Assembly (NCBI RefSeq): GCF_004217615.1
Contig: NZ_SHLD01000001.1
Location: 6,882,001-6,946,000 of the forward strand
DNA: 64,000 nucleotides
From: Micromonospora kangleipakensis
Lineage (GTDB): Bacteria > Actinomycetota > Actinomycetes > Mycobacteriales > Micromonosporaceae
Reading direction: 5' to 3'
Shown here: positions 35,540 to 44,481 of the stretch, one piece after another
Numbering within the stretch: position 1 is the stretch's first letter
How the letters are laid out: each line of letters opens with the position of its first letter
Notes under the pieces: generated by a model
What the model was told of the DNA's origin: nothing
The model's database searches: none
What the model saw: the letters and a program-made list of their open reading frames with translations, nothing else
Position numbers and translations under genes: made by a program

Positions 35540-36301
35540 TCAACCGGCGAACGGGTCGCCACCGGCGGCGAGCGCGGCCAGCATCGCGGCGGCGCGTTGC
35601 CGGGCGGCGGCGTACACGCCGGAGCCGAGGCTGACCCGGGCCACCCCGAGCCGGGCCAGCTCCGCCACCCCGGGCGTGCCGGCGCGCAGCAGCACGTTCA
35701 CCGGGGCGCCGACCGCCGCCACGAACCGCCCGATCAGCTCCGGGTCGGCCAGCAGGATCGGGTACACGCAGTCGGCGCCGGCCGCCCGGTAGCGCCGGGC
35801 CCGGCGGACCGCCTCGTCGAACACCGCGGCATGGTCGCCGGTCGCATGCAGGAACACGTCCACCCGGGCGTTGACCACCAGGTCCGGCCCGGCCGCCGCC
35901 CGGACGGCCGCGAGCAGCCCCGCCTGCTCGTCCACGTCGCACAACTCCCCCGTACGCGGGTCGGAGTCCTCGAGGTTGAGCCCGGCGGCGCCGGTGGCGA
36001 GCAGCCGGTCGACCAGCTCCGCCGGGCGCAGCCCGTACCCGCGCTCCAGGTCGGCGGTGACCGGGACCGGGACCGACCGGACCACCCGGGCCACCGCGGC
36101 GAGCATCTCCTCGACCGGGGTGGCCTCGCCGTCGGCGTGGCCGAGCGACTCGGCGACGGCGGCGCTGCTGGTGGCGACTGCCGGGAAGCCGGCGGCGGCG
36201 ACCGCCCGGGCCGACCCGGCGTCCCAGGCGTTCGGCAGGATCAGCGGGTCGCCGGGGCGGTGCAGGGCACGCAGCGCGGTGGCGGGACGGGAGTCGGTCA
36301 T
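35540..36301 (-). CDS. Isocitrate lyase/phosphoenolpyruvate mutase family protein
   Basis: 253 aa TIM-barrel of the PEP-mutase/ICL superfamily. LILPNAWDAGSARAVAAAGF, ATSSAAVAESLGHADGE, VTADLERGYG and AGLNLEDSD are the usual signatures, the last two holding metal-binding acids. The catalytic KKCGH loop of isocitrate lyase is absent, so it is not a true isocitrate lyase. Members include carboxyphosphonoenolpyruvate mutases and oxaloacetate hydrolases; the reaction here is unknown. It is divergent from the MocR-type regulator (48-base gap), which may control it. Confidence 0.85.
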   Translation of the reverse strand: MTDSRPATALRALHRPGDPLILPNAWDAGSARAVAAAGFPAVATSSAAVAESLGHADGEATPVEEMLAAVARVVRSVPVPVTADLERGYGLRPAELVDRLLATGAAGLNLEDSDPRTGELCDVDEQAGLLAAVRAAAGPDLVVNARVDVFLHATGDHAAVFDEAVRRARRYRAAGADCVYPILLADPELIGRFVAAVGAPVNVLLRAGTPGVAELARLGVARVSLGSGVYAAARQRAAAMLAALAAGGDPFAG

Positions 36302-36348
36302 GGCCCGATTGTCGGCCAGCGGGCGGCCCGCGCCTAAGCTCCAATCCC

Positions 36349-37758
36349 GTGCCGATGGACTGGGCCGATTTCGGCGTCGACCTGCACCTGGAGCTGGACG
36401 CGACCGGCGGCCGGCGGGCCGGGCTGGAGCGGGCGCTGCGCGCGGCGATCCGCGACGGCCGGCTGCCGCCGTCGACCCGGCTGCCGGCGACCCGGGCGCT
36501 CGCCGCCGAGCTGGGCGTCGCCCGGGGTACGGTCAGCGCCGCCTACGACCAACTGGTCGCCGAGGGCTGGCTGGTGGCCCGGGTCGGCGCGGGCACCGAG
36601 GTGAGCCCGGAGCGGCCGGCCGCCCCGCCCGGTCCGGCCCCGGCGCCGGCCACCGCCCCACCCCGGTACGACCTGCGGCCGGGCAGCCCCGACGTGGGCG
36701 CCTTCCCGGTCGCCGCCTGGCTGCGGTCCACCCGCCGGGCGCTGGCCACCGCACCGGCGACCGCGTACGGCTACGGCGACCCGCGCGGCCGGCCCGAGCT
36801 CCGCGCGGCGCTCGCCGGCTACCTGGGCCGGGCCCGGGGCGTGCTGGCCGACCCGGCGCGGATCGTGGTCACCACCGGGTACGTCCAGGCCCTCGTCCTG
36901 CTCACCACCGTGCTCCGGGACGCCGGCCGGCCGGTGCTGGCGATGGAGGACCCGGGGCTGCCGTTCCACCGGGAGGTGGTTCGCCGCCAGGGCGGCCGGG
37001 TGGTGCCGCTGCCGGTGGACGACCGGGGCGCCCGCGCCGAGCTGCTCGGGACGGGCGAGCTGGCCGACATCGGGGCGACGGTGGTGACCCCGGCTCACCA
37101 GTACCCGACCGGGGTGACCCTGCACCCGGCCCGCCGGCACGCGCTGACCGGCTGGGCCCGGGACGCCCGCGCCCTGGTTGTCGAGGACGACTACGACGGC
37201 GAGTTCCGCTACGACCGGCAGCCGGTCGGCGCGGTCCAGGGCACCGCGCCGGAGCAGGTCGCCTACGTCGGCACCGCCGCCAAGACCCTGGGGCCGGCGC
37301 TGCGGCTGGCCTGGCTGGTGCTGCCCGCCCGGCTGGTCGAGCCGGTGGTGGAGGCCAAGCGCCACCTGGACGTGCAGACCGAGGTGGTCGGGCAGCTCGC
37401 GCTCGCCGACCTGATCGACAGCCACGGGTACGACCGGCAGGTGCGTACCGTCCGCCGCCACTATCGGCAGCGCCGGGACCTGCTGCTGGACCGGCTGGGC
37501 GGGCGGCTGGTCGGCGGGATCTCCGCCGGACTGCACGCCGTGGTCCCGCTGTCGCCGGGCGGGCCGACCGAGGCGGAGGTGCTGGCCCGGGCGGCGGCGC
37601 GGGGGCTGGCCCTGGCGGGGCTGGATCGGCACCGGCACCACCCCGGCGGCCATCCCCCGGGCCTGGTCGTCGGGTACGCCACCCCGCCCTCGTACGCCTA
37701 CCCGGCGGCGCTGGAGGCGCTGACCGAGGTGCTGCGTACCGCCTCGGCTCCGGCCTGA
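36349..37758 (+). CDS. MocR/PdxR-type transcriptional regulator (GntR winged helix fused to aminotransferase fold)
   Basis: 469 aa. The N-terminal GntR winged helix (TRLPATRALAAELGVARGTV) is followed by a class I aminotransferase-like domain from about residue 110, with VVEDDYDGEFRYDR and the PLP lysine in VGTAAKTLGPALRLAWLVLP. Such proteins sense PLP or amino compounds and often control a divergent gene. Here that is the PEP-mutase-family gene. The start is GTG 36349, or ATG 36355 two codons later. Confidence 0.93.
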   Translation: MPMDWADFGVDLHLELDATGGRRAGLERALRAAIRDGRLPPSTRLPATRALAAELGVARGTVSAAYDQLVAEGWLVARVGAGTEVSPERPAAPPGPAPAPATAPPRYDLRPGSPDVGAFPVAAWLRSTRRALATAPATAYGYGDPRGRPELRAALAGYLGRARGVLADPARIVVTTGYVQALVLLTTVLRDAGRPVLAMEDPGLPFHREVVRRQGGRVVPLPVDDRGARAELLGTGELADIGATVVTPAHQYPTGVTLHPARRHALTGWARDARALVVEDDYDGEFRYDRQPVGAVQGTAPEQVAYVGTAAKTLGPALRLAWLVLPARLVEPVVEAKRHLDVQTEVVGQLALADLIDSHGYDRQVRTVRRHYRQRRDLLLDRLGGRLVGGISAGLHAVVPLSPGGPTEAEVLARAAARGLALAGLDRHRHHPGGHPPGLVVGYATPPSYAYPAALEALTEVLRTASAPA

Positions 37759-37796
37759 CCGCGCCGCCGGGTCCGGGCGGAGCCCCGCGCCGGCCG

Positions 37797-37824
37797 GGGA
37801 GCGCCGGCCCCGGCCGGCGCTCCC
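37797..37824. terminator. Bidirectional terminator between MocR regulator and MFS gene
   Basis: A 12-bp perfect stem (37797-37808 with 37813-37824) with a CCCG loop in the gap between two convergent genes. Confidence 0.75.
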
Positions 37825-37856
37825 GGTCGGTCACCGGGCCCAGGTGTCCGTGCCGC

Positions 37857-39275
37857 TCAGCGCGCCGGGACGGGCACCGGCGCGGGTGTCCGGCGCAGGG
37901 TGGCCACGGCGACCAGCAGCGCGGTCGTGACCAGGGCGGCGGCCACGCCGAACGCGGTCCGGTACCCGCCGGCCAGGGCCTCCGCCTCGGACCAGCCGGC
38001 GCCGCGCAGCCCGGCGGCCCGGTGGGCGGCGAGGGTGGCCAGCGCGGCCAGCCCGAGCGCGCCGCCGACCTGCTGGGTGGTGTTCGCCAGCCCCGAGGCG
38101 AGCCCGGCGTCGGCGGGCTCCGCGCCGGCCATGGCGAGGGTGGTGACCGCCGGCAGGGTCAGGCCGCCGGCCACGCCGAAGACCAGCGTCGCGGGGAGCA
38201 CCTCGGTCGGATAGTGCCCGTCGGCCGGCAGCCGGGCCAGCAGCAGGAAGCCGACGATGGCGAGCCCCAGTCCGGTGACCAGCACCGCCCGCCCGCCGAA
38301 GCGGGCGATCAGCCGGCCGGCCAGGCCGAGCGCGACCACCGCGATCAGCACCGGGGTGGGCAGGAAGGCCAGGCCGGTGGCGGCGGGGTCGAGGCCGAGC
38401 ACCAGTTGCAGGTCGAGGGCGAGCAGGAACTGGAAGCCGAAGAACGCGGCGACGGTCAGGAGCTGCACCAGGTTGGCGGCGACCAGGTCGGGCGTCCGCA
38501 GGATCCGGGGCGGCAGCAGCGGCACGGCGGCGACCGTCTGCCGGAACGCGAACGCCGCGAGCAGGGCGGCGGCCAGTCCGGCGGAGCCGAGGGTCCGGGG
38601 CGAGGTCCAGCCGTGCTCGCCGGTGCCGACGACGGTGACCACCGTGGCCATCAGGCCGGCGGTGACCAGCACCGTGCCGACCAGGTCCAGCCCGGCCGCC
38701 AGCCCGACGCCCCGGTCCGCGGGCACCCGCAGCAGCGCCCCGGCGACGATCAGCAGCCCGATCGGCAGGTTGATCAGGAAGATCGACCGCCAGCCGGCCA
38801 GTTCGGTGAGGAACCCGCCCGCCAGCAGGCCGAGCGAGGCGCCGGCCGCCCCGGTGAAGCTGAACACCGCGATGGCCCGGGCCCGTTCGGCCGGGGCGGG
38901 GAAGAGCGCGACGACCATGCCGAGCCCGACCGCGGTGGCGAGCGCCCCGCCGGCGCCCTGGAGGAAGCGGGCGACGACGAGCGCCGCCGGGCCGGCCGCC
39001 AGCGCGCAGGCCAGCGAGGCGAGGGTGAAGAGGGCGACCCCGGCGAGGAAGACCCGGCGCCGGCCGGCCAGGTCGCCGAGCCGCCCACCGAGCAGCAGCA
39101 GGCCGCCGAAGGCGACGAGGTAGGCGTTCACCACCCAGGCCAGGCCCGAGGTGGAGAAGCCGAGGTCGCGCTGGATCGCCGGCAGCGCCACCGCGACGAT
39201 GCTGCCGTCCAGGATGATCATCAGGCTGCCGGCGCAGAGCACCAGCAGCGCCGGCCAACGATGGGTCCCCGTCAT
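37857..39275 (-). CDS. MFS multidrug exporter, DHA2 (14-segment) family
   Basis: 472 aa with about 14 hydrophobic segments. LCAGSLMIILDGSIVAVALP is the diagnostic segment-1 motif of EmrB/QacA proteins (Asp in the membrane), followed by LGGRLGDLAGRRRVFLAG (motif A) and GAAGASLGLLAGGFLTE (motif C of antiporters). The ATG at 39275 has an AAGGAGGACC site seven bases ahead. The next gene, on the other strand, encodes an HxlR regulator; a divergent pair of this kind usually means the regulator represses the exporter. Confidence 0.92.
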   Translation of the reverse strand: MTGTHRWPALLVLCAGSLMIILDGSIVAVALPAIQRDLGFSTSGLAWVVNAYLVAFGGLLLLGGRLGDLAGRRRVFLAGVALFTLASLACALAAGPAALVVARFLQGAGGALATAVGLGMVVALFPAPAERARAIAVFSFTGAAGASLGLLAGGFLTELAGWRSIFLINLPIGLLIVAGALLRVPADRGVGLAAGLDLVGTVLVTAGLMATVVTVVGTGEHGWTSPRTLGSAGLAAALLAAFAFRQTVAAVPLLPPRILRTPDLVAANLVQLLTVAAFFGFQFLLALDLQLVLGLDPAATGLAFLPTPVLIAVVALGLAGRLIARFGGRAVLVTGLGLAIVGFLLLARLPADGHYPTEVLPATLVFGVAGGLTLPAVTTLAMAGAEPADAGLASGLANTTQQVGGALGLAALATLAAHRAAGLRGAGWSEAEALAGGYRTAFGVAAALVTTALLVAVATLRRTPAPVPVPAR

Positions 39276-39354
39276 GGAAGGTCCTCCTTGGTGCACGGTT
39301 TGTTACCGAGGCCATCGTCTGTGACCATGAGCCGGAGCGGAAGGAGGCACTTCG

Positions 39355-39750
39355 GTGTCCCAGGGGAACAGTTGTGTGTCCGTCACGGCCGTGCAGGCCC
39401 GGGCCTGCACCGTCCGCGAGGCGCTGGACCGGGTGGGCGGGAAGTGGAGCATCGGGATCCTGGTCGCCGCCAGCGAGGGGCCGGTCCGCTTCACCGAGCT
39501 GGAGCGGCAGGTCGAGGGGATCAGCCGGCGGATGCTCACGCTGACCCTGCGCAACCTGGAACGCGACGGCTTGCTGCACCGGAAGGTCTACCCGACCGTG
39601 CCGCCGAAGGTGGAGTACACCGCCACCCCGATGGCGCTGGAGCTCTACGAATCGCTGGTCGCGCTGACCACCTGGGCGGAACGGCACCGCACGGCGATCA
39701 GCGAGGCCCGGGCCGCGTACGACCGGGAGCACGGCGCGCCGACCGGCTGA
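39355..39750 (+). CDS. HxlR-family transcriptional regulator
   Basis: 131 aa winged-helix protein: VGGKWSIGILVAASEGPVRF, then the recognition helix ISRRMLTLTLRNLERDGLL. The Cys in VQARACTVREAL precedes the helix as in several HxlR members that sense oxidants or electrophiles. The GTG at 39355 is preceded by GAAGGAGG. Divergent from the DHA2 exporter, with an 80-base shared control region. Confidence 0.92.
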   Translation: MSQGNSCVSVTAVQARACTVREALDRVGGKWSIGILVAASEGPVRFTELERQVEGISRRMLTLTLRNLERDGLLHRKVYPTVPPKVEYTATPMALELYESLVALTTWAERHRTAISEARAAYDREHGAPTG

Positions 39751-39751
39751 G

Positions 39752-40951
39752 TCACTCCTTCACCGGCGCGTCCCAGTCGATGTGGTGGTCGTAGAGCCAG
39801 GCCAGTGACCGGCCGTCGTTCCGGGCCACCTGCCGGGCGATGATCGGCAGGGCGAGGTCGCGCATCACCCGGCCGACCGGCCCGGCCACCTTGGTCGTGC
39901 TGGTCCGCTTCCCCTGCGCGACCACCCGCTCCACCCGCCGCCGGCGCAGCCGCTCGTACGCCTCGAACGCCGCCGGGACGTCCGGCCGGTCGCGCAGGCA
40001 GCGGGCGAGCTGGACGGCGTCCTCGAACGCCATCGCCGCGCCCTGCCCGGAGGAGGGCGCCGCGGTGTGCGCCGCGTCGCCGATGACGACCATGCGGTCC
40101 CGGTGCCAGACCGGCACCGACGGCAGGTCGTAGGTGGGCCAGCCGTACTCGATCCGCTCGGTCCGGTCGATGATCGCCAGGGCCGGGCCGGCGTCGCCGG
40201 CCAGCAGTTCGCGGAGCTGGGACCGGGCCTGCTCCGGGCCGATCGCGGCGAGCTGCTCGCGGGTCAACTCGGTGGGCTGCGGCGGGTTCGCGAACCACCA
40301 CACCTCGTCCTCCCCCACCACCACCCAGCAGAAGAAGCACCGCCTGCCGAAGAGCATGTGCATCACCCCGCGCTCGCCGGGCAGCCGCAGCCCCCGGGCG
40401 AACCCACCGGCGTTCAGCAGCGGCACGTAGCGGGGGGCGGGCGCCGCCGGGTCGATGATCGTCCGGGTCCGCGAGCGCAGCCCGTCCGCGCCGATCAGCA
40501 GGTCCCCCTCGGCGACCCCGCCGTCGGCGAAGCGGGCCCGCACCCCCGAGCCGGTCGGCTCGGCGTCCACCAGCCGGGCGCCGTGCACGATCTCGACGCC
40601 CCGGCGCAGCGCCTCGTCCCGCAGCGCCCGGTAGAGGTCGGAGCGGCCGACAGTGCTGCTGCCGAGGCCGCGGGTCCGGGTGCCGCTGGTGCCGAACTCG
40701 CCGAGCCGGCGTCCGCGGTGGTTGTGGAGCGCCATCCGGGGCGTCGGGTGGCCCAGCCCGGCCACCAGCCCGTCGAGCCCGATCGCGCGCAGCGCGTCGA
40801 CCCCGTTGACGGAGAGGGTGAGAAACGCGCCGACGCCGACCGCGTCCCGCTCGTACGCCTCGTGCACCGTCGCGTCGATCCCGGCGCGGCGCAGGGCCAT
40901 GGCGGCGACCGGGCCGGCCAGGCCGGCACCGATGATGAGAGCTCTAGTCAT
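39752..40951 (-). CDS. FAD-dependent monooxygenase (PheA/TetX group)
   Basis: 399 aa aromatic-hydroxylase-type flavoprotein. The N-terminal FAD site is IIGAGLAGPVAAMALRRAG, the middle motif is LIGADGLRSRTR, and the second FAD motif GDAAHTAAPSSGQGAAMAFED lies near residue 290. Members hydroxylate phenolic substrates or inactivate tetracyclines; the substrate is not predictable here. The ATG at 40951 has no visible ribosome site and lies in an AT-rich gap. It is divergent from the PadR gene and ends two bases after the HxlR gene stops on the other strand. Confidence 0.9.
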   Translation of the reverse strand: MTRALIIGAGLAGPVAAMALRRAGIDATVHEAYERDAVGVGAFLTLSVNGVDALRAIGLDGLVAGLGHPTPRMALHNHRGRRLGEFGTSGTRTRGLGSSTVGRSDLYRALRDEALRRGVEIVHGARLVDAEPTGSGVRARFADGGVAEGDLLIGADGLRSRTRTIIDPAAPAPRYVPLLNAGGFARGLRLPGERGVMHMLFGRRCFFCWVVVGEDEVWWFANPPQPTELTREQLAAIGPEQARSQLRELLAGDAGPALAIIDRTERIEYGWPTYDLPSVPVWHRDRMVVIGDAAHTAAPSSGQGAAMAFEDAVQLARCLRDRPDVPAAFEAYERLRRRRVERVVAQGKRTSTTKVAGPVGRVMRDLALPIIARQVARNDGRSLAWLYDHHIDWDAPVKE

Positions 40952-41008
40952 AAGATGACTATACATAGAATGACCATTGATGGAACCCCCGTCACCTAAG
41001 GTGATGAC
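40952..41008. promoter_or_regulatory. Shared control region of the FAD monooxygenase and PadR genes
   Basis: This 57-base gap is distinctly AT-rich in its left half (around 40952-40975), unlike the neighbourhood. The right half carries TCACCT-A-AGGTGA (40992-41004), a palindrome overlapping the ribosome site of the PadR gene. PadR proteins usually bind such divergent gaps and repress both genes; the exact operator is inferred. Confidence 0.45.
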
Positions 41009-41611
41009 ATGGCCGCCCGCGCGCACCGTCGCTCCCCGCTGGCGATGATGGTGCTGGCGCTCCTGGTCGAGGAGCCGATGCACGCGTACCGGATGCAGCA
41101 GGTGATCCGGGAGCGCGACAAGCAGGACGTGGTCAACGTCGCGCAGCGCAACAGCATCTACCAGACCATCGACCGGCTCCGCCGGGATGAGCTGATCCGG
41201 GTGGCGCACACCGCCCGTGACGAGCGCCGGCCGGAACGCACGGTCTACGAGCTCACCGACGAGGGCCGGCGCACCCTCGACGAGTGGCTCGCCGACGCGC
41301 TCGCCACCCCCGCGCGGGAGTTCCCGGAGTTCCCCGCGGCGCTGTCGTTCCTGCCGATCCTGCCGCCGGCCGAGGCGACCCGACAGCTCGAACGGCGGGC
41401 CGAGACGCTCGCCACCCGGCTCCGCGAACGCGAGGCGGTGCTGGCCGCGGTGGAGCTGCCCCGCCTCTTCCTGATCGAGGACGAGTACCGGCTGACACTG
41501 CTGCGCACCGAGCTGGACTGGGTCCGGCGACTGGTGGCCGAGCTGCGCGCCGGCACGCTGACCTGGTCGGGCGAGTGGCTGGCCGACTGGACCGGCAGCC
41601 CGGGCGATTGA
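41009..41611 (+). CDS. PadR-family transcriptional regulator
   Basis: 200 aa. The N-terminal winged helix shows LALLVEEPMHAYRMQQVI and RNSIYQTIDRLRRDELI, followed by the beta wing VYELTDEGRRTLDEWL. The C-terminal half is a coiled, dimer-forming helical region (LERRAETLATRLREREAVLA). ATG 41009 follows AAGGTGATGAC. It probably represses the divergent FAD monooxygenase in response to a phenolic or drug ligand (inference from family and context). Confidence 0.92.
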   Translation: MAARAHRRSPLAMMVLALLVEEPMHAYRMQQVIRERDKQDVVNVAQRNSIYQTIDRLRRDELIRVAHTARDERRPERTVYELTDEGRRTLDEWLADALATPAREFPEFPAALSFLPILPPAEATRQLERRAETLATRLREREAVLAAVELPRLFLIEDEYRLTLLRTELDWVRRLVAELRAGTLTWSGEWLADWTGSPGD

Positions 41612-41639
41612 GCCCTGTGGCGAACGCCACGCAATCCGT

Positions 41640-41674
41640 CTGACCGATCGGTCAGGTGCTGACCGATCGGTCAG
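41640..41674 (+). promoter_or_regulatory. Two tandem perfect palindromes: TetR operator
   Basis: CTGACCGATCGGTCAG occurs twice, at 41640-41655 and 41659-41674, 19 bases centre to centre (about two helical turns). Each is a perfect 16-base palindrome. They lie 15 bases ahead of the TetR start codon. Autoregulation of the TetR-MMPL operon is strongly suggested. Confidence 0.85.
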
Positions 41675-41688
41675 GCATGCTGGTGGAC

Positions 41689-42234
41689 ATGGCACGCCCG
41701 ACACCCGAGACCCATGGCGAGATCCTCGCCGCGGCGGCGCGGCGGTTCGCCGTCACCGGCTACAAGGGCACCTCGTTGCAGGACATCGCCCGCGAGGTGG
41801 GCTGTTCCAAGGCCGCGGTGCTCTACCACTTCGCCAACAAGGAAGCGCTGCTCGGTGAGCTGATGGCCCCGGCCATCGCGGTGCTCCAGGCGCTCGACGA
41901 GCGGATCGCCGAGCACACCGGGGCGGCGGCCCAGCGGGTCGCCGCCGAAGGCTTCGTCGACCTCGCCGTCCGCTTCCGGCGGGAGATCGCGCTGCTCCGC
42001 GACGAGTTCCCCGACCTGCTCCAGCAGCCCGCCTTCACGCACGTCCAGCAGATCTCCGAACGGCTGCTCGCCGCCCTCGCCGCGCACTCCGACCGCCCCG
42101 CCGCCCGAATCGCCGCGATGGTCGTCCTTGCCGGCATCGCCAAGGCGTGCGCCGAGTTCGCCGACGTACCCGACGAGGAGTTGCGGCCGGCGCTGCTGGC
42201 CGTGGCTCACCGCGCCCTCGAACCCACCACCTGA
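41689..42234 (+). CDS. TetR-family transcriptional regulator
   Basis: 181 aa. The helix-turn-helix ILAAAARRFAVTGYKGTSLQ and DIAREVGCSKAAVLYHFANK is typical. The ligand-binding half is divergent. ATG 41689 (MARPTPETHGE) is preferred over an upstream in-frame TTG/ATG, because the latter would lie across the operator. The MMPL exporter follows 30 bases later, so the protein most likely represses itself and the exporter through the two palindromes upstream. Confidence 0.93.
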   Translation: MARPTPETHGEILAAAARRFAVTGYKGTSLQDIAREVGCSKAAVLYHFANKEALLGELMAPAIAVLQALDERIAEHTGAAAQRVAAEGFVDLAVRFRREIALLRDEFPDLLQQPAFTHVQQISERLLAALAAHSDRPAARIAAMVVLAGIAKACAEFADVPDEELRPALLAVAHRALEPTT

Positions 42235-42263
42235 TCCAGTTCCGCCGAGGACAAGGAACCTTC

Positions 42264-44444
42264 ATGGCCACCCTGCTGTACCGGCTCGGCCGGGCCTCGT
42301 TGCGCCACCGGCGACTCGTCGGCGTCGCCTGGCTCGTCGTACTCGTCGGGCTCGGCGTCGCCGCGGCGACCCTCAAGGGCCCGACGGCGAGCAACTTCAC
42401 CATGCCCGGCACCGAATCCCAGCGCGCGATCGACCTGCTCGCGGACCGGTTCCCGGCGGCCAGCGGGGCCACCGGCACCATCGCGGTCAAGGCACCCCGG
42501 GCCGGCCAGCTGATGAGCCCCGGGGGGCAGGGGGTGGTCAGGCAGGTCACCCAGGAGGCGGCCAGCCTGCCCGGGGTGGTCGGCGCGGTCGACCCGTACC
42601 AGGTCAAGGCGCTCACCCCGGACGGCCGGTACGCGCTGATCCAGGTGCAGTTCTCCGGCCGCGCGGACGACGTGACCGACGAGCAGCGCGCCGCGTACGA
42701 GAAGGTCGGCGCGCAGGCCGAGGCGCAGGGGTGGCAGATCGCCCCCGGCGGTGAGGTGCTGAACTCCGAGCCGGAGGTCGGCTCCACCGAGGCGCTCGGC
42801 GTGCTGGTCGCCGCGATCGTCCTGGTCGTCACCTTCGGCTCGCTGGTCGCGGCCGGGATGACCATGCTGAACGCGCTGATCGGCGTGGGCGTCGGCATGG
42901 CCGGCCTCTTCGCGCTCAGCGGCGCCGTCGAGCTGACCAGCACCGCGCCGATCCTGGCCCTGATGCTCGGCCTCGCGGTCGGCATCGACTACTCGCTCTT
43001 CATCACCTCCCGGCACCGGCAGAACCTGCTCGACGGCCTCTCCCCCGAGGAGGCGGTCGGACGCGCGGTGGGCACCGCCGGCTCCGCCGTGGTCTTCGCC
43101 GGCGCCACCGTGGTCATCGCACTCGCCGGCCTGGCCGTGGTGGACATCCCGTTCCTGACCGTGATGGGTCTGGCCGCCGCCGGCACGGTGACCGTCGCCG
43201 TGCTGGTCGCGATCACCCTGGCGCCGGCCCTGCTCGGCTTCGCCGGCCGCCGGGTGCTCCCCCGCAGGCTACGCGGGCGCGAGGCGGTCGAGTCCGCCGC
43301 CACCGGCTCGGAGGACCGCTCCGGCTTCGGCTTCCGCTGGGCGCACTGGGTGACGAAGCTACGGATCCCGGTCATCCTGGTCGGCCTGCTCGGCCTCGGG
43401 CTGCTCGCGCTGCCCGCCCAGGACATGCGGCTCGCGCTGCCGGACGCCGGCAACGCGCCGGCGGGCAGCGCGGCCCGGGTCAGCAACGACCTGATCCGCG
43501 AGGGCTTCGGCCCCGGCTTCACCGGCCGGCTCGCGGTGGTCGTCACCGCCGACTCCCCGCAGGCCACCCAGGCAGCCCTCCCGCAGGTCACTGCGCTGAT
43601 CCAGAGGACCGACGGGGTGCTGGCGGTAGCCCCGCCACAGCTCGACCCGACCGGGCGGACCGCGCTGCTCGGGGTGATCCCGAAGACCGGCCCCACCGAC
43701 GAGGCCACCGAGACGCTGGTGCACGACATCCGCCGCCAGGTCGCCGGCATCGACCAGGCCGACGTGCTGCTCACCGGCGTCACCGCGATCGGCATCGACG
43801 TGTCCGAGAAGCTCTCCGACGCGCTCCCGGTCTACCTGCTGCTGGTGGTCGGGCTCTCCATCCTGCTGCTGATGCTGGTGTTCCGCTCGATCCTCGTGCC
43901 GGTCAAGGCGGCGCTGGGCTTCCTGCTCACCGTGGCGGCGACGTTCGGCATCACCGTCGCGGTGTTCCAGCAGGGGCACCTGGCCGACCTGGTCGGCCTG
44001 GACACCCCGGGGCCGCTGATCAGCTTCCTCCCGATCCTGCTCATCGGCATCCTGTTCGGCCTGGCCATGGACTACGAGGTCTTCCTCGTCTCCCGGATGC
44101 GGGAGGACTTCGTGCACGGTGACACCGCCCGCCAGGCCACCATCAACGGGATGGGGCACGGCGCCCGGGTGGTCACCGCCGCCGCGCTGATCATGATCTC
44201 GGTCTTCAGCGGCTTCATCTTCCTCGACGACCCGGTGATCAAGTCGATGGGCTTCGCGCTCGCGATCGGCGTCGCCATCGACGCCTTCGTGGTCCGGATG
44301 ACCATCGTCCCCGCGGTGATGTCCCTGCTCAACACGAAGGCCTGGTGGCTCCCCCGCTGGCTCGACCGCGTCGTCCCCAACGTCGACATCGAGGGCGAAG
44401 GCCTCCGCACCCACCTCGCCGACTCCGAGCCCGCCAGGGTGTGA
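42264..44444 (+). CDS. MMPL-family transporter
   Basis: 726 aa membrane exporter of the RND superfamily's actinobacterial branch (MmpL/ActII-3). It opens with LRHRRLVGVAWLVVLVGLGV, and contains two bundles of membrane segments around two outside loops. LALMLGLAVGIDYSLFITSRH and ILLIGILFGLAMDYEVFLVS are the paired conserved helices with the proton-relay Asp-Tyr dyads. The ATG at 42264 follows AAGGAACC. At about 726 aa it lacks the long C-terminal tail of mycobacterial MmpL proteins. Likely exports a lipid or drug under TetR control. Confidence 0.93.
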   Translation: MATLLYRLGRASLRHRRLVGVAWLVVLVGLGVAAATLKGPTASNFTMPGTESQRAIDLLADRFPAASGATGTIAVKAPRAGQLMSPGGQGVVRQVTQEAASLPGVVGAVDPYQVKALTPDGRYALIQVQFSGRADDVTDEQRAAYEKVGAQAEAQGWQIAPGGEVLNSEPEVGSTEALGVLVAAIVLVVTFGSLVAAGMTMLNALIGVGVGMAGLFALSGAVELTSTAPILALMLGLAVGIDYSLFITSRHRQNLLDGLSPEEAVGRAVGTAGSAVVFAGATVVIALAGLAVVDIPFLTVMGLAAAGTVTVAVLVAITLAPALLGFAGRRVLPRRLRGREAVESAATGSEDRSGFGFRWAHWVTKLRIPVILVGLLGLGLLALPAQDMRLALPDAGNAPAGSAARVSNDLIREGFGPGFTGRLAVVVTADSPQATQAALPQVTALIQRTDGVLAVAPPQLDPTGRTALLGVIPKTGPTDEATETLVHDIRRQVAGIDQADVLLTGVTAIGIDVSEKLSDALPVYLLLVVGLSILLLMLVFRSILVPVKAALGFLLTVAATFGITVAVFQQGHLADLVGLDTPGPLISFLPILLIGILFGLAMDYEVFLVSRMREDFVHGDTARQATINGMGHGARVVTAAALIMISVFSGFIFLDDPVIKSMGFALAIGVAIDAFVVRMTIVPAVMSLLNTKAWWLPRWLDRVVPNVDIEGEGLRTHLADSEPARV

Positions 44445-44456
44445 CCGGGTGACCTG

Positions 44457-44481
44457 CCCGGCCGGTCAGACGCCGGCCGGG
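44457..44481. terminator. Hairpin between convergent MMPL and esterase genes
   Basis: CCCGGCCG (44457-44464) pairs with CGGCCGGG (44474-44481) across a nine-base loop. It overlaps the stop codon of the minus-strand gene. A short convergent terminator is likely. Confidence 0.5.

Noticed and set aside
35540..36301. Isocitrate lyase
   Set aside because: It is too short and lacks the KKCGH loop; it belongs to the wider PEP-mutase group.
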